Assembly (NCBI RefSeq): GCF_014195095.1
Contig: NZ_JACIBC010000011.1
Location: 89,746-153,745, forward strand
DNA: 64,000 nucleotides
Direction: 5' to 3'
Origin: Rhizobium sp. BK602
GTDB taxonomy: Bacteria > Pseudomonadota > Alphaproteobacteria > Rhizobiales > Rhizobiaceae
A program made the position numbers and the translations under genes. This document shows positions 25,360 to 34,482 of the stretch, piece by piece (within the stretch, counting starts at the first letter, position 1; every line of letters starts with the position of its first letter). Under the pieces are notes generated by a model. It made no database searches and was not told the DNA's origin. It saw only the letters and a program-made list of their open reading frames with translations.

Positions 25360-26244
25360 TCAGGCCGCCCTGGATCTGAAAAGCGTATCGAAAGCGCCGA
25401 TGAGCTGATTCCGTCCTTCGCCGGATATTGAAACGAGCGGCGGGCGAACCGCAAGCCAGATTTCCTCTCCCGAGATATGGGCCACCATGGCCTTGACCGC
25501 GGCCGTCACCGGAAATTTCAGGAGTTCGGGAACGAAGCTCTCGACGCGAGGATCGTCCTTTCCCTCTTCGGCCATCAGCCTGATTTCACGCGGCACGAAA
25601 TTCGCCATGCCGGAAATCGCCCCCTGGCCACCCAGGCGAACCCCCTTGGCCAGATGACGCTCGTCGCCGATCAGGATGATGAGATCGCCATGTGCCTTCA
25701 GCAGCGCTTCTGTATAGGGCCAGTCGCCGGAGGAATCCTTGACGCCGGTGACGATGCCGGGAAAGGCGTCGCGCAGCCTGCCGATCAGCGCCACCGACAG
25801 AGGCACCATGGTGACGGAGGGAATATTGTAGACGATGATGTCGCGCGCCTCGTCTCCTAGGCGTGCAAAGACGGCCGAAAACCACTGGAAGAGGCCTTCG
25901 TCACTGACATTCTTGAAATAGAAGGGCGGTGCAAGCAGGATGTTGCGCACGCCACGGGTCAGCGCCGATTTGGCCTGCGCGGCGGCGTTCTCGACTGAAT
26001 CCGCCATGATGCCCGCGATCATGCGCTCGCCGGCAATGCCGGCGCCGAGGAAGGCGTCGAGCACCCGTTCCCGTTCCTGTGTTCCGATCGACGAGCCTTC
26101 GCCGGTGGTCCCGAACAGCGTCACGCTCGAGCAGCCTGACGCAAGGCTCAGTTCGGCCTGCTTGATCATCGTGCCGATCGCGATGTTGCCGCTGGCATCG
26201 AAGGGTGTCGTAAGCGCGACCGATAGACCGAATTTGCGTGACAA
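25360..26244 (-). CDS. DapA family lyase/aldolase (DHDPS/NAL superfamily)
   Basis: A 294-residue class I aldolase-type TIM barrel. TLFGTTGEGSS is the pyruvate-binding loop near 43-53, IIVYNIPS carries the catalytic tyrosine near 139, and GVKDSSGDW near 167 has the Schiff-base lysine. Members cleave or condense pyruvate with an aldehyde: dihydrodipicolinate synthase, N-acetylneuraminate lyase or keto-deoxy-sugar aldolases. Being first in a sugar-import operon, a catabolic aldolase or dehydratase is more likely than lysine synthesis. The ATG follows AAGGAGGAA. Confidence 0.88.
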   Translation of the reverse strand: MSRKFGLSVALTTPFDASGNIAIGTMIKQAELSLASGCSSVTLFGTTGEGSSIGTQERERVLDAFLGAGIAGERMIAGIMADSVENAAAQAKSALTRGVRNILLAPPFYFKNVSDEGLFQWFSAVFARLGDEARDIIVYNIPSVTMVPLSVALIGRLRDAFPGIVTGVKDSSGDWPYTEALLKAHGDLIILIGDERHLAKGVRLGGQGAISGMANFVPREIRLMAEEGKDDPRVESFVPELLKFPVTAAVKAMVAHISGEEIWLAVRPPLVSISGEGRNQLIGAFDTLFRSRAA

Positions 26245-26281
26245 GTTCCATTCCTCCTTGATGGGATGTCAGTATATGCAG

Positions 26282-26295
26282 ACTAACATGTTAGT
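26282..26295. promoter_or_regulatory. 14-bp palindromic operator before the sugar cassette
   Basis: ACTAACATGTTAGT is perfectly symmetric and lies 37 bp before the lyase start, the head of the minus-strand operon. Its size suits a GntR/FCD dimer, and the operon encodes one. The pairing is an inference. Confidence 0.6.
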
Positions 26296-26425
26296 TGTAA
26301 AGAGCGAATCTTTCGAGTGTCGTAAAGAACGGGGTCTCACCGGAAAGGTAGGCCTCCGCTGAATCTCCGCTATGTTTCGGACAGGTCGTGCAAGGCACCT
26401 GAGCAACTGCCGCTTGCTTGGTGTT

Positions 26426-27325
26426 CTAGCTTCTGGGAGGAAGCCCTTGCGGGCGGAAGTGTCTATGATGTCCGATGAGACGGGCCGCCGCGATCATACT
26501 GACTGACGCAGGTGTCTCAGCCCCGACGAAAGCATAGAAGCGGGCCGGCGGCAGCTTGGGAAAGCCCTCGTCGCACCCGAGCTGCCGCAGTCCATCCCGG
26601 CTTTGGCTCTGAGCCAGAACCGTTGCTGCCAAACCAGCCTGAGCCGCCGAGACGCAGCCCGCCATACTGCTGCTTTCAAATACGATGCGCCATTTCCGGT
26701 CGGCTTGGTTAAGCGCGGTGGTCGCGGTTTCCCGATAGACGCAGGGCTCAGGAAATAGAGCGAGGGGCAAAGGCTGGGCGGGGTCCAGTTGCTTATCCGC
26801 CGCAAACGTCCAGATCAGGGGTTCTTCCCACAGCAGCTCTCCGGCCGCTTGTATCGGGCTGCATTGCTTGCCGAAGACCAGATCCAATCGTCCTTGGTCC
26901 TGTTCGCGCAATAAATCCAAGGTGATACCGACTTTCAGTTCAAAGGTCGTCGCGGGGTGCTCGGAATGGAACTGGCGTAAGGCTTGGGGAAGCCAGGTGC
27001 TGGCAAAATCTTCACTGGCTCCGATGCGCAGATGTCCCCGCAATGGGGAACCGCGCAGCTTTGCGCGTGCTTCACGCTCCAGATCAAGGATGTTCTTCGC
27101 GTAGGTATAGAGGATCGTCCCCGATTTGGTCAGTTCGACACTGCGTGTGGTACGGATCAGGAGTGCTGCTCCGGACGTTTCCTCAAGGCGTTTGATATGC
27201 CCACTCACGGCGGACGGCGTCAGCGCCAGCCTTTCGGCGGCCGCTACAAAGCTTGCCCTTTCCACCACTTCCAGGAAAGTCCGCATGAGAAGCGTGTCCA
27301 ATGGCAGACCGCGCATATCCGACAA
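26426..27325 (-). CDS. LysR family transcriptional regulator
   Basis: A regulator of about 299 residues. The helix-turn-helix covers SFVAAAERLALTPSAVSGHI and LEETSGAALLIRTTRSVELT; the effector domain follows. The start is uncertain: TTG 27325 sits five bases after GGAGG and is preferred, while GTG 27337 and ATG 27316 are alternatives. It is divergent from the alpha/beta hydrolase gene with about 110 bp between, which contains the LysR-like motif ATTA-N5-TAAT near 27373-27385, so that hydrolase is the probable target. Confidence 0.88.
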   Translation of the reverse strand: MSDMRGLPLDTLLMRTFLEVVERASFVAAAERLALTPSAVSGHIKRLEETSGAALLIRTTRSVELTKSGTILYTYAKNILDLEREARAKLRGSPLRGHLRIGASEDFASTWLPQALRQFHSEHPATTFELKVGITLDLLREQDQGRLDLVFGKQCSPIQAAGELLWEEPLIWTFAADKQLDPAQPLPLALFPEPCVYRETATTALNQADRKWRIVFESSSMAGCVSAAQAGLAATVLAQSQSRDGLRQLGCDEGFPKLPPARFYAFVGAETPASVSMIAAARLIGHHRHFRPQGLPPRS

Positions 27326-27436
27326 ATCGTCCTCCACTCCATTGAATGCGAAACATCACCAATGATCCACGATTAATCAGTAATTGTCCAGAATGCTCGG
27401 TCTATAGTGGTTCCGCGACATTCCAAGGAGCCAAAC

Positions 27437-28327
27437 GTGTCAGACCATCAGATCGCCGTAACATCTCGTCTCGAGATCGCTTATCGTGAATGGAATCCGA
27501 AGGGAATGCGGTCAGCGGTGCTCCTTCACGGTTGGCCTGATAGCCCGTCGTGCTGGAAGGACGTTGCTCCCCTGCTGGCCGATGCAGGTTTTCGCGTCTT
27601 AGTCCCCGCGCTCCGGGGCTTTCATCCGACCCGGTTTCGCGATGCGAAGACGCCCCGGAGCGGTCAGTTGTCGGCGCTCGGTCGCGATTTGCTTGAATTC
27701 ATCGATGTTTTGCAGCTCCATCGTCCAGTGCTTGTCGGTCACGATTGGGGTGCGCGGGCAGCTGCGAATGCCTGTGGGTTACGCGAGACGGTCGCCTCGC
27801 ATCTGGTCATGCTTTCGGTTGGCTATGGCACCAACGACCCTAATCAACCACTGAGCCTAAAGCAGGCGCGCAACTACTGGTATCATTGGTTCATGGCGAC
27901 GCCGCGCGGTGAATATGTCGTCAAACAGGAGCCCAAGGCGTTTGCTCGCCAGATGTGGGATACATGGGCTCCGGCCGGTTGGTATGACGAACAAGATTTC
28001 GAACAGGCCGCCGCCGCTTTCGTTGGAAGTGATTGGGCGGATGTTGTCCTGCATTCCTATCGGCATCGCTGGGGCTTTGCCGAGGGCGATCCGGCCTATG
28101 CGGAGGATGAAAAACGTCTGCATCCCGCTCCTCGCTTATCCGTACCGACACTGGTGCTGCACGGATCGGCCGATACCTGCAATCACCCAGACAGTTCGGA
28201 GGGGCGCGAGGCTTTCTTCCTTGGTCGCTATGAGCGCCGCCTGCTCGACGGCGTGGGGCATTTCCCGCAACGCGAGAGCTCGCGTCAGGTTGGCATGGAA
28301 ATCCTGCGTTTCTGTCAAACGGAATAG
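27437..28327 (+). CDS. alpha/beta hydrolase, epoxide-hydrolase-like
   Basis: A 296-residue single-domain hydrolase. LLHGWPDSPSCW gives the oxyanion-hole HGWP motif near residues 26-37, VLVGHDWGARAA near 94-105 carries the nucleophile Asp of the epoxide hydrolase/dehalogenase branch, and LDGVGHFPQRE near 271-281 the catalytic His. The GTG at 27437 follows AAGGAG by six bases. The substrate is not determined. Confidence 0.85.
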   Translation: MSDHQIAVTSRLEIAYREWNPKGMRSAVLLHGWPDSPSCWKDVAPLLADAGFRVLVPALRGFHPTRFRDAKTPRSGQLSALGRDLLEFIDVLQLHRPVLVGHDWGARAAANACGLRETVASHLVMLSVGYGTNDPNQPLSLKQARNYWYHWFMATPRGEYVVKQEPKAFARQMWDTWAPAGWYDEQDFEQAAAAFVGSDWADVVLHSYRHRWGFAEGDPAYAEDEKRLHPAPRLSVPTLVLHGSADTCNHPDSSEGREAFFLGRYERRLLDGVGHFPQRESSRQVGMEILRFCQTE

Positions 28328-28363
28328 GATCTTGTTTGAAATCAATCGGATAACGGACGAAAT

Positions 28364-28534
28364 CTAAACCTTGTTAACGCCACGGATCGTCCTGATCGAG
28401 GCGTCGGGATGAAACACCTGGGATTTGCTGTCGTCGGATGCCTTGATGATGAAGGGCGCGATGTTACGATGGCTCGAAATTCCCGCCGGGGCTGCGTCCA
28501 GTTCAAGTCCCTCGAATATGTCCTGCCGGACCAT
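28364..28534 (-). CDS. small hypothetical protein or gene remnant
   Basis: A 56-residue frame starting MVRQDIFEGLELDAAPAG at 28534 after GGGAG and ending IRTIRGVNKV. Its composition reads like real protein rather than a GC-driven shadow, and the space between the hydrolase and dipeptidase genes is otherwise empty. It ends 36 bp from the hydrolase stop, convergent. It may be the tail of a lost gene. No family recognised. Confidence 0.3.
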   Translation of the reverse strand: MVRQDIFEGLELDAAPAGISSHRNIAPFIIKASDDSKSQVFHPDASIRTIRGVNKV

Positions 28535-28547
28535 CAGGAGCTCCCGA

Positions 28548-29963
28548 ATGCCCAAGCCCGCGAACGACCAGATCGAATCCGTTCTCGCCCATGTCGATCG
28601 GACGATGGATGAGAGCCTGCAGCGGCTCTTCGAACTCATCCGCATCCCGAGCGTGTCCACCGATCCTGCCTATCGCGATCATTGCCGGCGTGCGGCCGAA
28701 TGGCTGGCCGGCGACCTGGCGAGCATCGGTTTCGATGCCTCGGTCCGCGATACGAGCGGCCATCCAATGGTGGTCGGCCACGACAAGCATGCCGGTGGAC
28801 CGCATGTGCTCTTCTATGGCCACTACGACGTGCAGCCGGTCGATCCGCTGGCATTGTGGAAGACCGATCCGTTCGAACCGGTGTTGCAGCCGCTCGGGAA
28901 CGGCGACACGGCGATCGTCGCGCGCGGCGCCTCCGATGACAAGGGCCAGCTGATGACCTTCGTCGAAGCTTGCCGTGCATGGAAATCCGTGACTGGCGCG
29001 CTGCCGATCAAGGTCAGCATCCTGTTCGAAGGGGAGGAGGAGGCCGGCAGCCCAAGCCTTGCGCCTTTCCTAGACAAGACCGCCTCCGAACTTGCCGCCG
29101 ATACGGTTCTCGTCTGCGACACCGACATGTGGGATCATGATACGCCGGCGGTGACGACGATGCTGCGCGGCCTCGTTGGCCAGGAGATCGAAATCACCTG
29201 CGCCGATCGCGATCTTCATTCCGGCATGTTCGGCAATGCCGCGCGCAATGCGCTGCAGCTTCTGTCGGAGATCATTGCGAGCCTGCGTACGCCGGATGGC
29301 GGCGTGGCGGTCGCCGGCTTTTATGATGGAGTCAAGGAGCTGCCCGCGGCCGTCAAGGCGCAATGGGCGAGCCTGCCTTTCGATGAGGACGGCTTCCTGC
29401 GCGATATCGGTCTTTCGATCCCGGCGGGAGAACAGGGACGCTCCGTTCTCGAACAGGTCTGGGCGAGGCCGAGCTGCGAGATCAACGGCATGAGCGGCGG
29501 TTATACCGGCGATGGCTTCAAGACCGTGATCCCGGCGAAAGCCATCGCCAAAATCTCCTTCCGCCTGGTCGAGGGGCAAGATCCGCTTGCCGTTCGCGAC
29601 GCTTTCCAGGCGCATGTGCGGGCGCGTATTCCCGCCGACTGCTCGGTCACTTTCAAGGATTACGGTCTGGCTCCGGCCACCGTCATGCCGCTGGACAGCC
29701 CCTTCCTGCGCAAGACGTTGGAAGCTCTGACCGCCGAATGGCAGCGCGAGGCGGCGCTCGCCGGTACCGGCGGCTCCATCCCGATCATCGGCGAATTCAA
29801 GCGGCGCCTCGGCTGCGACGCGCTCCTGGTCGGTTTCGCCCGTTTCGATAATCGCGTCCACAGTCCGAATGAGAAATATGATCTGTCCAGCTTTCATAAG
29901 GGCATTCGCTCCTGGGTCCGCATTCTGGCGTCCCTGAGCGAGATCGAGGGGACCCAGGGCTGA
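28548..29963 (+). CDS. M20 family dipeptidase
   Basis: A 471-residue dinuclear zinc peptidase of the M20/M28 class, probably cytosolic. Metal and catalytic motifs are in order: HVLFYGHYDVQPVDP (His ligand and catalytic Asp) near 85-99, GASDDKGQ (bridging Asp) near 124-131, EGEEEAGSPS (catalytic Glu and Glu ligand) near 161-170, VCDTDMWD, and RVHSPNEKY (His) near 445-453. LHSGMFGN in the lid domain matches the dimer-site histidine. The ATG at 28548 follows AGGAG by seven bases. It stands alone; length fits dipeptidases that split small peptides. Confidence 0.92.
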   Translation: MPKPANDQIESVLAHVDRTMDESLQRLFELIRIPSVSTDPAYRDHCRRAAEWLAGDLASIGFDASVRDTSGHPMVVGHDKHAGGPHVLFYGHYDVQPVDPLALWKTDPFEPVLQPLGNGDTAIVARGASDDKGQLMTFVEACRAWKSVTGALPIKVSILFEGEEEAGSPSLAPFLDKTASELAADTVLVCDTDMWDHDTPAVTTMLRGLVGQEIEITCADRDLHSGMFGNAARNALQLLSEIIASLRTPDGGVAVAGFYDGVKELPAAVKAQWASLPFDEDGFLRDIGLSIPAGEQGRSVLEQVWARPSCEINGMSGGYTGDGFKTVIPAKAIAKISFRLVEGQDPLAVRDAFQAHVRARIPADCSVTFKDYGLAPATVMPLDSPFLRKTLEALTAEWQREAALAGTGGSIPIIGEFKRRLGCDALLVGFARFDNRVHSPNEKYDLSSFHKGIRSWVRILASLSEIEGTQG

Positions 29964-30208
29964 TTCGTGGGCACATCGCTGTTCTTGACGAAAATCGACA
30001 GGGTGCGATCGACGGATTTCGGACGCTCAAGCGTTCAAGCTGAAAGGTAAGCGCTCGCGTTTGAAGGGGAGACGGATCTGTCGGAGACATCGCAATCATA
30101 TGGCTGCGGACCGTCGGGTGTCATCGATAGTCTCAAAGCTCCGTCGGTCGAGGAGGGGGCGATCTGCGGCAGGCATGCTCCTCGGCACTTGGACGATAGC
30201 GGTTGGCG

Positions 30209-30781
30209 ATGAATTGGGATCGCGTACCCAAAGAGGGAGATCCCGACGAGGATCTGGTTGTCCGGATTGCGGCAGGCGATGCTCCGGCAATGCGCGTTTT
30301 GATATCGCGGCAACTGCCCCGCATCATGGCGGTCGCGACGCGCATGCTTGGCGATGCCGGGGAGGCCGAGGATGTCGCGCAGGAAACGTTCCTGCGCGTG
30401 TGGCGCAATGCCGATCGCTGGCGCCGGCGCAACGCGCGCTTCAGTACATGGGTCCATCGCGTCGCGATCAATCTTTGTTATGACCGCTTGCGCCGCCGCA
30501 AGGATGTGTTTGCCCAGCATCCGCCTGAGCTCCCGTATGAAGGGCCGTCGCCGGATGCCGGGCTGATGAGCGAGGACGATCCGGGCAGGCGTATGGAGCA
30601 GGCGCTACAGATGATCGCGCCGCGCCAGCGCGAAGCGATCGTGCTGGTCTACTATCAGGCGATGTCGAATGCGGAGGCGGCCGCGATCATGGATATTACC
30701 GTGGATGCATTGGAAAGCCTGCTTGCGCGCGGACGACGCGCACTGCAAGCGCTGTTGTTGAAGGAGCGCGTCGATGACTGA
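30209..30781 (+). CDS. ECF-type RNA polymerase sigma factor
   Basis: A 190-residue sigma-70 of the extracytoplasmic-function group. Region 2 has RMLGDAGEAEDVAQETFLRV near 45-64 and WVHRVAINLCYDRLRRRKD; region 4 has IAPRQREAIVLVYYQAMSNA and the helix-turn-helix to LLARGRRALQALL. The ATG at 30209 is preferred; a TTG two codons earlier is possible. The next three genes overlap in series, so anti-sigma and sensor are made from the same transcript. Confidence 0.93.
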   Translation: MNWDRVPKEGDPDEDLVVRIAAGDAPAMRVLISRQLPRIMAVATRMLGDAGEAEDVAQETFLRVWRNADRWRRRNARFSTWVHRVAINLCYDRLRRRKDVFAQHPPELPYEGPSPDAGLMSEDDPGRRMEQALQMIAPRQREAIVLVYYQAMSNAEAAAIMDITVDALESLLARGRRALQALLLKERVDD

Positions 30782-31223
30782 GAAGGTCCCAAGGGCGATG
30801 GGCGCCGAGCATTTTGCCAGGCTGGCGCAGGCCTATGGAGGCGCCATCGATCGGTGGCCGGAGCAGGATCGCGCCTCGGCCAGGGAGTTCGCCAGGACGC
30901 CGGAAGGCATGTCGGTACTTGCCGCCGCCGCCGATCTGGACCGACTGCTCGATGCCTACGCCTTGAACAATATCGATGATGGCCTCAAGGACCGAATATT
31001 GGCCCGGCTTCTGCGCCGCTCCCGGCTGCGCAGCTGGTTTCGTCTGTCGACCGCAGGTATCGGGCTTATCGGCGTGGGGGTTGCCGGCGCCTTGGCGGGC
31101 AGCATCGCAATTGCCGTGCTGACGCCGGGCACGGCATCCGACGCGACCATCGCCTCGGACCAGACGGCCACCGTGTTCGGTGATATCGGGCATGACGCAA
31201 CGGCTGTGCAGGAGGCACAATGA
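30774..31223 (+). CDS. putative membrane anti-sigma factor
   Basis: A 149-residue protein overlapping the sigma gene by eight bases. The N-terminal 85 residues are soluble and helical (FARLAQAYGGAIDRWPEQDR), followed by one membrane helix, STAGIGLIGVGVAGALAGSI near 89-108, and a short periplasmic tail. This layout and the position directly after an ECF gene point to an anti-sigma factor that holds the sigma at the membrane. No zinc-binding H-x3-C-x2-C motif is seen, so it is not a ZAS-type anti-sigma. Confidence 0.7.
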   Translation: MTEKVPRAMGAEHFARLAQAYGGAIDRWPEQDRASAREFARTPEGMSVLAAAADLDRLLDAYALNNIDDGLKDRILARLLRRSRLRSWFRLSTAGIGLIGVGVAGALAGSIAIAVLTPGTASDATIASDQTATVFGDIGHDATAVQEAQ

Positions 31224-31669
31224 CGGAACGCAGCTTTCGAATTATCGTCATCTCTCTCCTGGTGCTGAATATTTTTCTGATCGGCGCATTGGCGGGCGGT
31301 GGGCTCACCTGGGTCCGCAGCACGCAGAACAAGGCCGAGAGCCTGCCGCTTGCCGGTGAACAGCTTCCCTCGGGGCAGAGAGCGGCCTTCCGCCAGGCGC
31401 TCAACGATGCGCGCAAGGCCGATCGTCCAAGCATTCTCGAAGCGCAGCAGGCGAAGATAGATGCCGCCTCCCTGCTGGGCCAGCCGAACCTCGATACAGC
31501 CGCGCTCTCCGCCGCGCTGGCGAGAGCTCGCGACGCCGATATGGCCCTGCGCGAAAGGATCGAGCAACGCGCCGTCGATTTTGCGGCGACGCTGTCTTAC
31601 GACGAACGCCGTGCGCTGGCCGAAAGCTTGATCCGCCGCAACGCCCCGAAACCGGCTGCCACAAAATAA
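31220..31669 (+). CDS. membrane-anchored periplasmic sensor, Metal_resist/CnrX-like
   Basis: A 149-residue protein with one N-terminal anchor, RIIVISLLVLNIFLIGALAG (residues 7-26), and a periplasmic helical domain with PSGQRAAFRQALNDARKADR and DMALRERIEQRAVDFAATLS. This matches the periplasmic heavy-metal-sensor group (CnrX, NreA, ZraP relatives). It overlaps the anti-sigma stop by ATGA, so the three genes resemble a CnrYXH-like relay. Metal-binding His/Met clusters are not evident, so the signal may not be a metal. Confidence 0.7.
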   Translation: MTERSFRIIVISLLVLNIFLIGALAGGGLTWVRSTQNKAESLPLAGEQLPSGQRAAFRQALNDARKADRPSILEAQQAKIDAASLLGQPNLDTAALSAALARARDADMALRERIEQRAVDFAATLSYDERRALAESLIRRNAPKPAATK

Positions 31670-31744
31670 TCACACCCGCGGGGCGACGGGTTGGCGGCTT
31701 GCCTGCGTTTAACGGACATGGCTGATGCAGGAGCTGGCTGGTCC

Positions 31745-33220
31745 ATGACGCAACCGTCGAACGATGTTTATGCCGCAATCGCCCTTTCACGATTTGGGCT
31801 CGGCGCCGATGGCAACGGGATTGCACCGATAGTTTCCGACCCTCGCGGCGTCTTGCGTGAAGAGATCACGGAACGCTTCGTGCCGGTGCCCGTTGGCCCC
31901 GAGCTGCAGCCCTCGGCGGACCTGCTCGTGGCGCTCTATGATTTTCAGGAAGAGCGCAAGCAGATGAGGGCGCAAGTTCAGTCCGTTTCTGCGCCTGCGC
32001 AAAGTTCCGGGGGGCATCCCGATGCGGTCATGTCCGGCGTTCCGACGGAAGGCCAGAAAGGCGAGCCGCCTGCGATGGCGAAGCCCGCACCGGCCGCGCC
32101 GCCGCCCTATCTGCCGCAACAGGTCTTTCTGGCCGAACTGGATGCCCGCTTCAACGGCACGATCCACCAGCCGCTGATCGGCTTCGGCGAAAGGCTTGCG
32201 ATGTTCTGGGCCAACCATTTCGCCGTTTCCATCGCGAGCGGCGAGGAGGTTCATATCCTCGCGGGCGCATTTGAGCGTGAGGCTATCCGTCCCCATGTTT
32301 TCGGCCGCTTTTCGGACATGCTGCTGGCCGTCGAAACCCATCCCGCGATGCTGTCGTTTCTCGACAATCGGCAGTCGATCGGGCCGAACTCCAAGGCGAA
32401 TGCCAACGGTAAACGCGGTCTGAACGAGAATCTCGCCCGCGAGACACTGGAACTGCATACGCTTGGCGTGGATGGCGGCTACACGCAGGCGGATGTAACC
32501 GCGCTTGCGCGGGTGATCACCGGCTGGACGGTGGTGCGCGGTCAGTCGCCTCTGGGAGCCTCCGGCAGCTTCGCCTTCAATGGCGCGGCCCATGAGCCCG
32601 GCGACCAGACGCTCCTGGGCCTCACGTATGCCAATGACGGCTTTGCTCAGGGGCGGGACGTGCTGCATGATCTGTCGCGCCATCCGGCGACGGCCAGGCA
32701 CATAGCCACCAAGCTTGCTCGCCACTTTGTCGCGGACGCTCCTCCGCCCGCGCTCGTTCAAAAACTTTCGGCAACCTTCACCAAGACCGAAGGGGATCTG
32801 TCGGCCGTCTATCTCGCATTGCTCGATGCCGAGGAGGCTTGGGATCCGAAGCTCGCCAAGGTTCGTTCGCCGCATGAGTTCATGATCGCTCTCCTGCGAG
32901 CGAGCGGCGAACGCTTGAAGCCCAACGTGATCGTCAACGCCCTGGCTGCCATGGGACAGCGCCCCTGGGCGCCGGCCGGCCCCAATGGCTTTGCCGATAC
33001 CGTCGATGCCTGGGCTTCCAGCGAGGGGCTCAGCAGCCGCATGGATGTGGCGAACACGATCGCCAATGCCATGCCGCCGCAGACCGATCCCCGCCGCCTG
33101 GTTTCGGCGGCACTTGGGCCGCTTCTGTCCGACGAGACGCTGCAGGCGGTCTCCCGCGCCGAAACGCGGGGCCAAGGGCTTTCAATCGCCTATCTCTCTC
33201 CCGAATTTCAAAGGCGCTGA
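31745..33220 (+). CDS. DUF1800 family protein
   Basis: A protein of about 491 residues with the family's conserved core: NDVYAAIALSRFGLGADGNG at the N-terminus, FWANHFAVS, a central ARETLELHTLGVDGGYTQAD near 240-259, and the C-terminal RSPHEFMIALLRA. No clear signal peptide is seen. The region near residues 85-130 is rich in Pro, Ala and Gln and is probably a linker. It is followed two bases later by a DUF1501 gene, the standard pairing in many bacteria; function unsettled, often linked to export or extracellular oxidation. The ATG at 31745 aligns with the domain start, though AGGAG lies 14 bases away. Confidence 0.82.
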   Translation: MTQPSNDVYAAIALSRFGLGADGNGIAPIVSDPRGVLREEITERFVPVPVGPELQPSADLLVALYDFQEERKQMRAQVQSVSAPAQSSGGHPDAVMSGVPTEGQKGEPPAMAKPAPAAPPPYLPQQVFLAELDARFNGTIHQPLIGFGERLAMFWANHFAVSIASGEEVHILAGAFEREAIRPHVFGRFSDMLLAVETHPAMLSFLDNRQSIGPNSKANANGKRGLNENLARETLELHTLGVDGGYTQADVTALARVITGWTVVRGQSPLGASGSFAFNGAAHEPGDQTLLGLTYANDGFAQGRDVLHDLSRHPATARHIATKLARHFVADAPPPALVQKLSATFTKTEGDLSAVYLALLDAEEAWDPKLAKVRSPHEFMIALLRASGERLKPNVIVNALAAMGQRPWAPAGPNGFADTVDAWASSEGLSSRMDVANTIANAMPPQTDPRRLVSAALGPLLSDETLQAVSRAETRGQGLSIAYLSPEFQRR

Positions 33221-33222
33221 TC

Positions 33223-34443
33223 ATGAGCTGTGAACTGATGACTCCCACTCGCCGTGCCGTTCTCGGGGCTTCAGGCGCCTTGTTCGCCTGGGCCTTCATC
33301 CCGAGATTTGCCCATGCGGCCGGTGGCCGCGATCCGCGCTTCGTCACCATCATCCTGCGCGGAGCCCTGGACGGTCTGACGGCGGTTCCGCCTATCGGAG
33401 ATCCGGACTACGCGTCATTGCGTCAGTCGATCGCAATGACGACCACCGGTCCCGACGCAGTGCTTCCGCTGGATGGTTTCTTCGCCCTGCATCCGTCGAT
33501 GCCCAATTTCAATCGGCTCTATCGGGCGGGCCAGGCGGCTGTGGTCCATGCCAGCGCCACCTCCTATCGCGACCGGTCGCATTTCGATGGACAGGACGTG
33601 CTGGAATCCGGCTATGAGATGCCGGGTCGCGTCGATTCAGGCTGGTTGAACCGCATGCTCGAGGGTCTTCCGAAAGGCGACAAGGTCGCGCCGGATGGTC
33701 CTGCTCTGCGTGGCTTGGCGATCGGAGCGAACACGCCGTTGGTCATTCGCGGCAAGGCTCCGGTTCTCGGCTGGGCGCCGTCGAGCCTGCAGCCCGTGAG
33801 TGCGGATCTGCCGCCGCGTCTGATGGATCTCTACACGCAGACCGATCCGCTGTTTGCAAAATTGTTGGCGGAAGGGATTTCGACCGGCAAGATTGCGGCC
33901 GGCCTCGATGTGAAGTCACGCGGCGGGCCCGGCGAGCCTGCCGGGATGGAGCAGATGGCCAGAGGAGCCGCGCGCCTGCTTGCTCGGGACGACGGGCCGC
34001 GCGTGGCGGCGCTGGCCTTCGAAGGTTGGGATACCCATGCCGGCGAGATCGGCCGCCTGACGCGACTGCTCGCCGGCCTCGACAATGCACTGGCGGCCTT
34101 CGAGCAGGAACTCGGACCCAGCTGGAAGGACACCGCCATCGTCGTTGCCACGGAATTCGGGCGCACCGCCCGCGTCAACGGTACAGATGGCACCGATCAC
34201 GGCACCGGTACGACGGCATTTCTGGCCGGAGGGGCGATCAAAGGCGGCCGGATCATCGCGGATTGGCCAGGCCTCAAGCAGCAGCAATTGCGCGACGGCC
34301 GTGACCTGGCCGCGACGACCGATCTGCGCGCGGTGATAAAGGGGATCGCCGTCGACCTGCTCGGGGCTTCCACGGCGTTGTTGGCCCGTGATGTTTTTCC
34401 GGGGTCCGATGCCGTGCGGCCGATGAAGGGGCTGATTGTGTGA
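33223..34443 (+). CDS. DUF1501 family protein, Tat-exported
   Basis: A 406-residue protein related to the alkaline phosphatase/sulfatase fold. TPTRRAVLGASGALFAWAFI is a twin-arginine signal, cleaved near AHAAGG. FVTIILRGALDGLTAVPP, RDRSHFDGQDVLESG, FEGWDTHAGE and EFGRTARVNG with GTDHGTG are family motifs; the Asp/His residues in them may bind metal. It is presumed to work with the DUF1800 protein in the periplasm. Position behind the ECF cluster suggests stress control. Confidence 0.9.
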   Translation: MSCELMTPTRRAVLGASGALFAWAFIPRFAHAAGGRDPRFVTIILRGALDGLTAVPPIGDPDYASLRQSIAMTTTGPDAVLPLDGFFALHPSMPNFNRLYRAGQAAVVHASATSYRDRSHFDGQDVLESGYEMPGRVDSGWLNRMLEGLPKGDKVAPDGPALRGLAIGANTPLVIRGKAPVLGWAPSSLQPVSADLPPRLMDLYTQTDPLFAKLLAEGISTGKIAAGLDVKSRGGPGEPAGMEQMARGAARLLARDDGPRVAALAFEGWDTHAGEIGRLTRLLAGLDNALAAFEQELGPSWKDTAIVVATEFGRTARVNGTDGTDHGTGTTAFLAGGAIKGGRIIADWPGLKQQQLRDGRDLAATTDLRAVIKGIAVDLLGASTALLARDVFPGSDAVRPMKGLIV

Positions 34444-34482
34444 GGTGGTCGGCGCTTTCCTTGAAATAGCGAGAATGGAGCC

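Noticed and set aside
31787..33175. A 462-codon minus-strand frame across DUF1800
   Set aside because: The plus-strand frame has the conserved DUF1800 motifs; this one has none.
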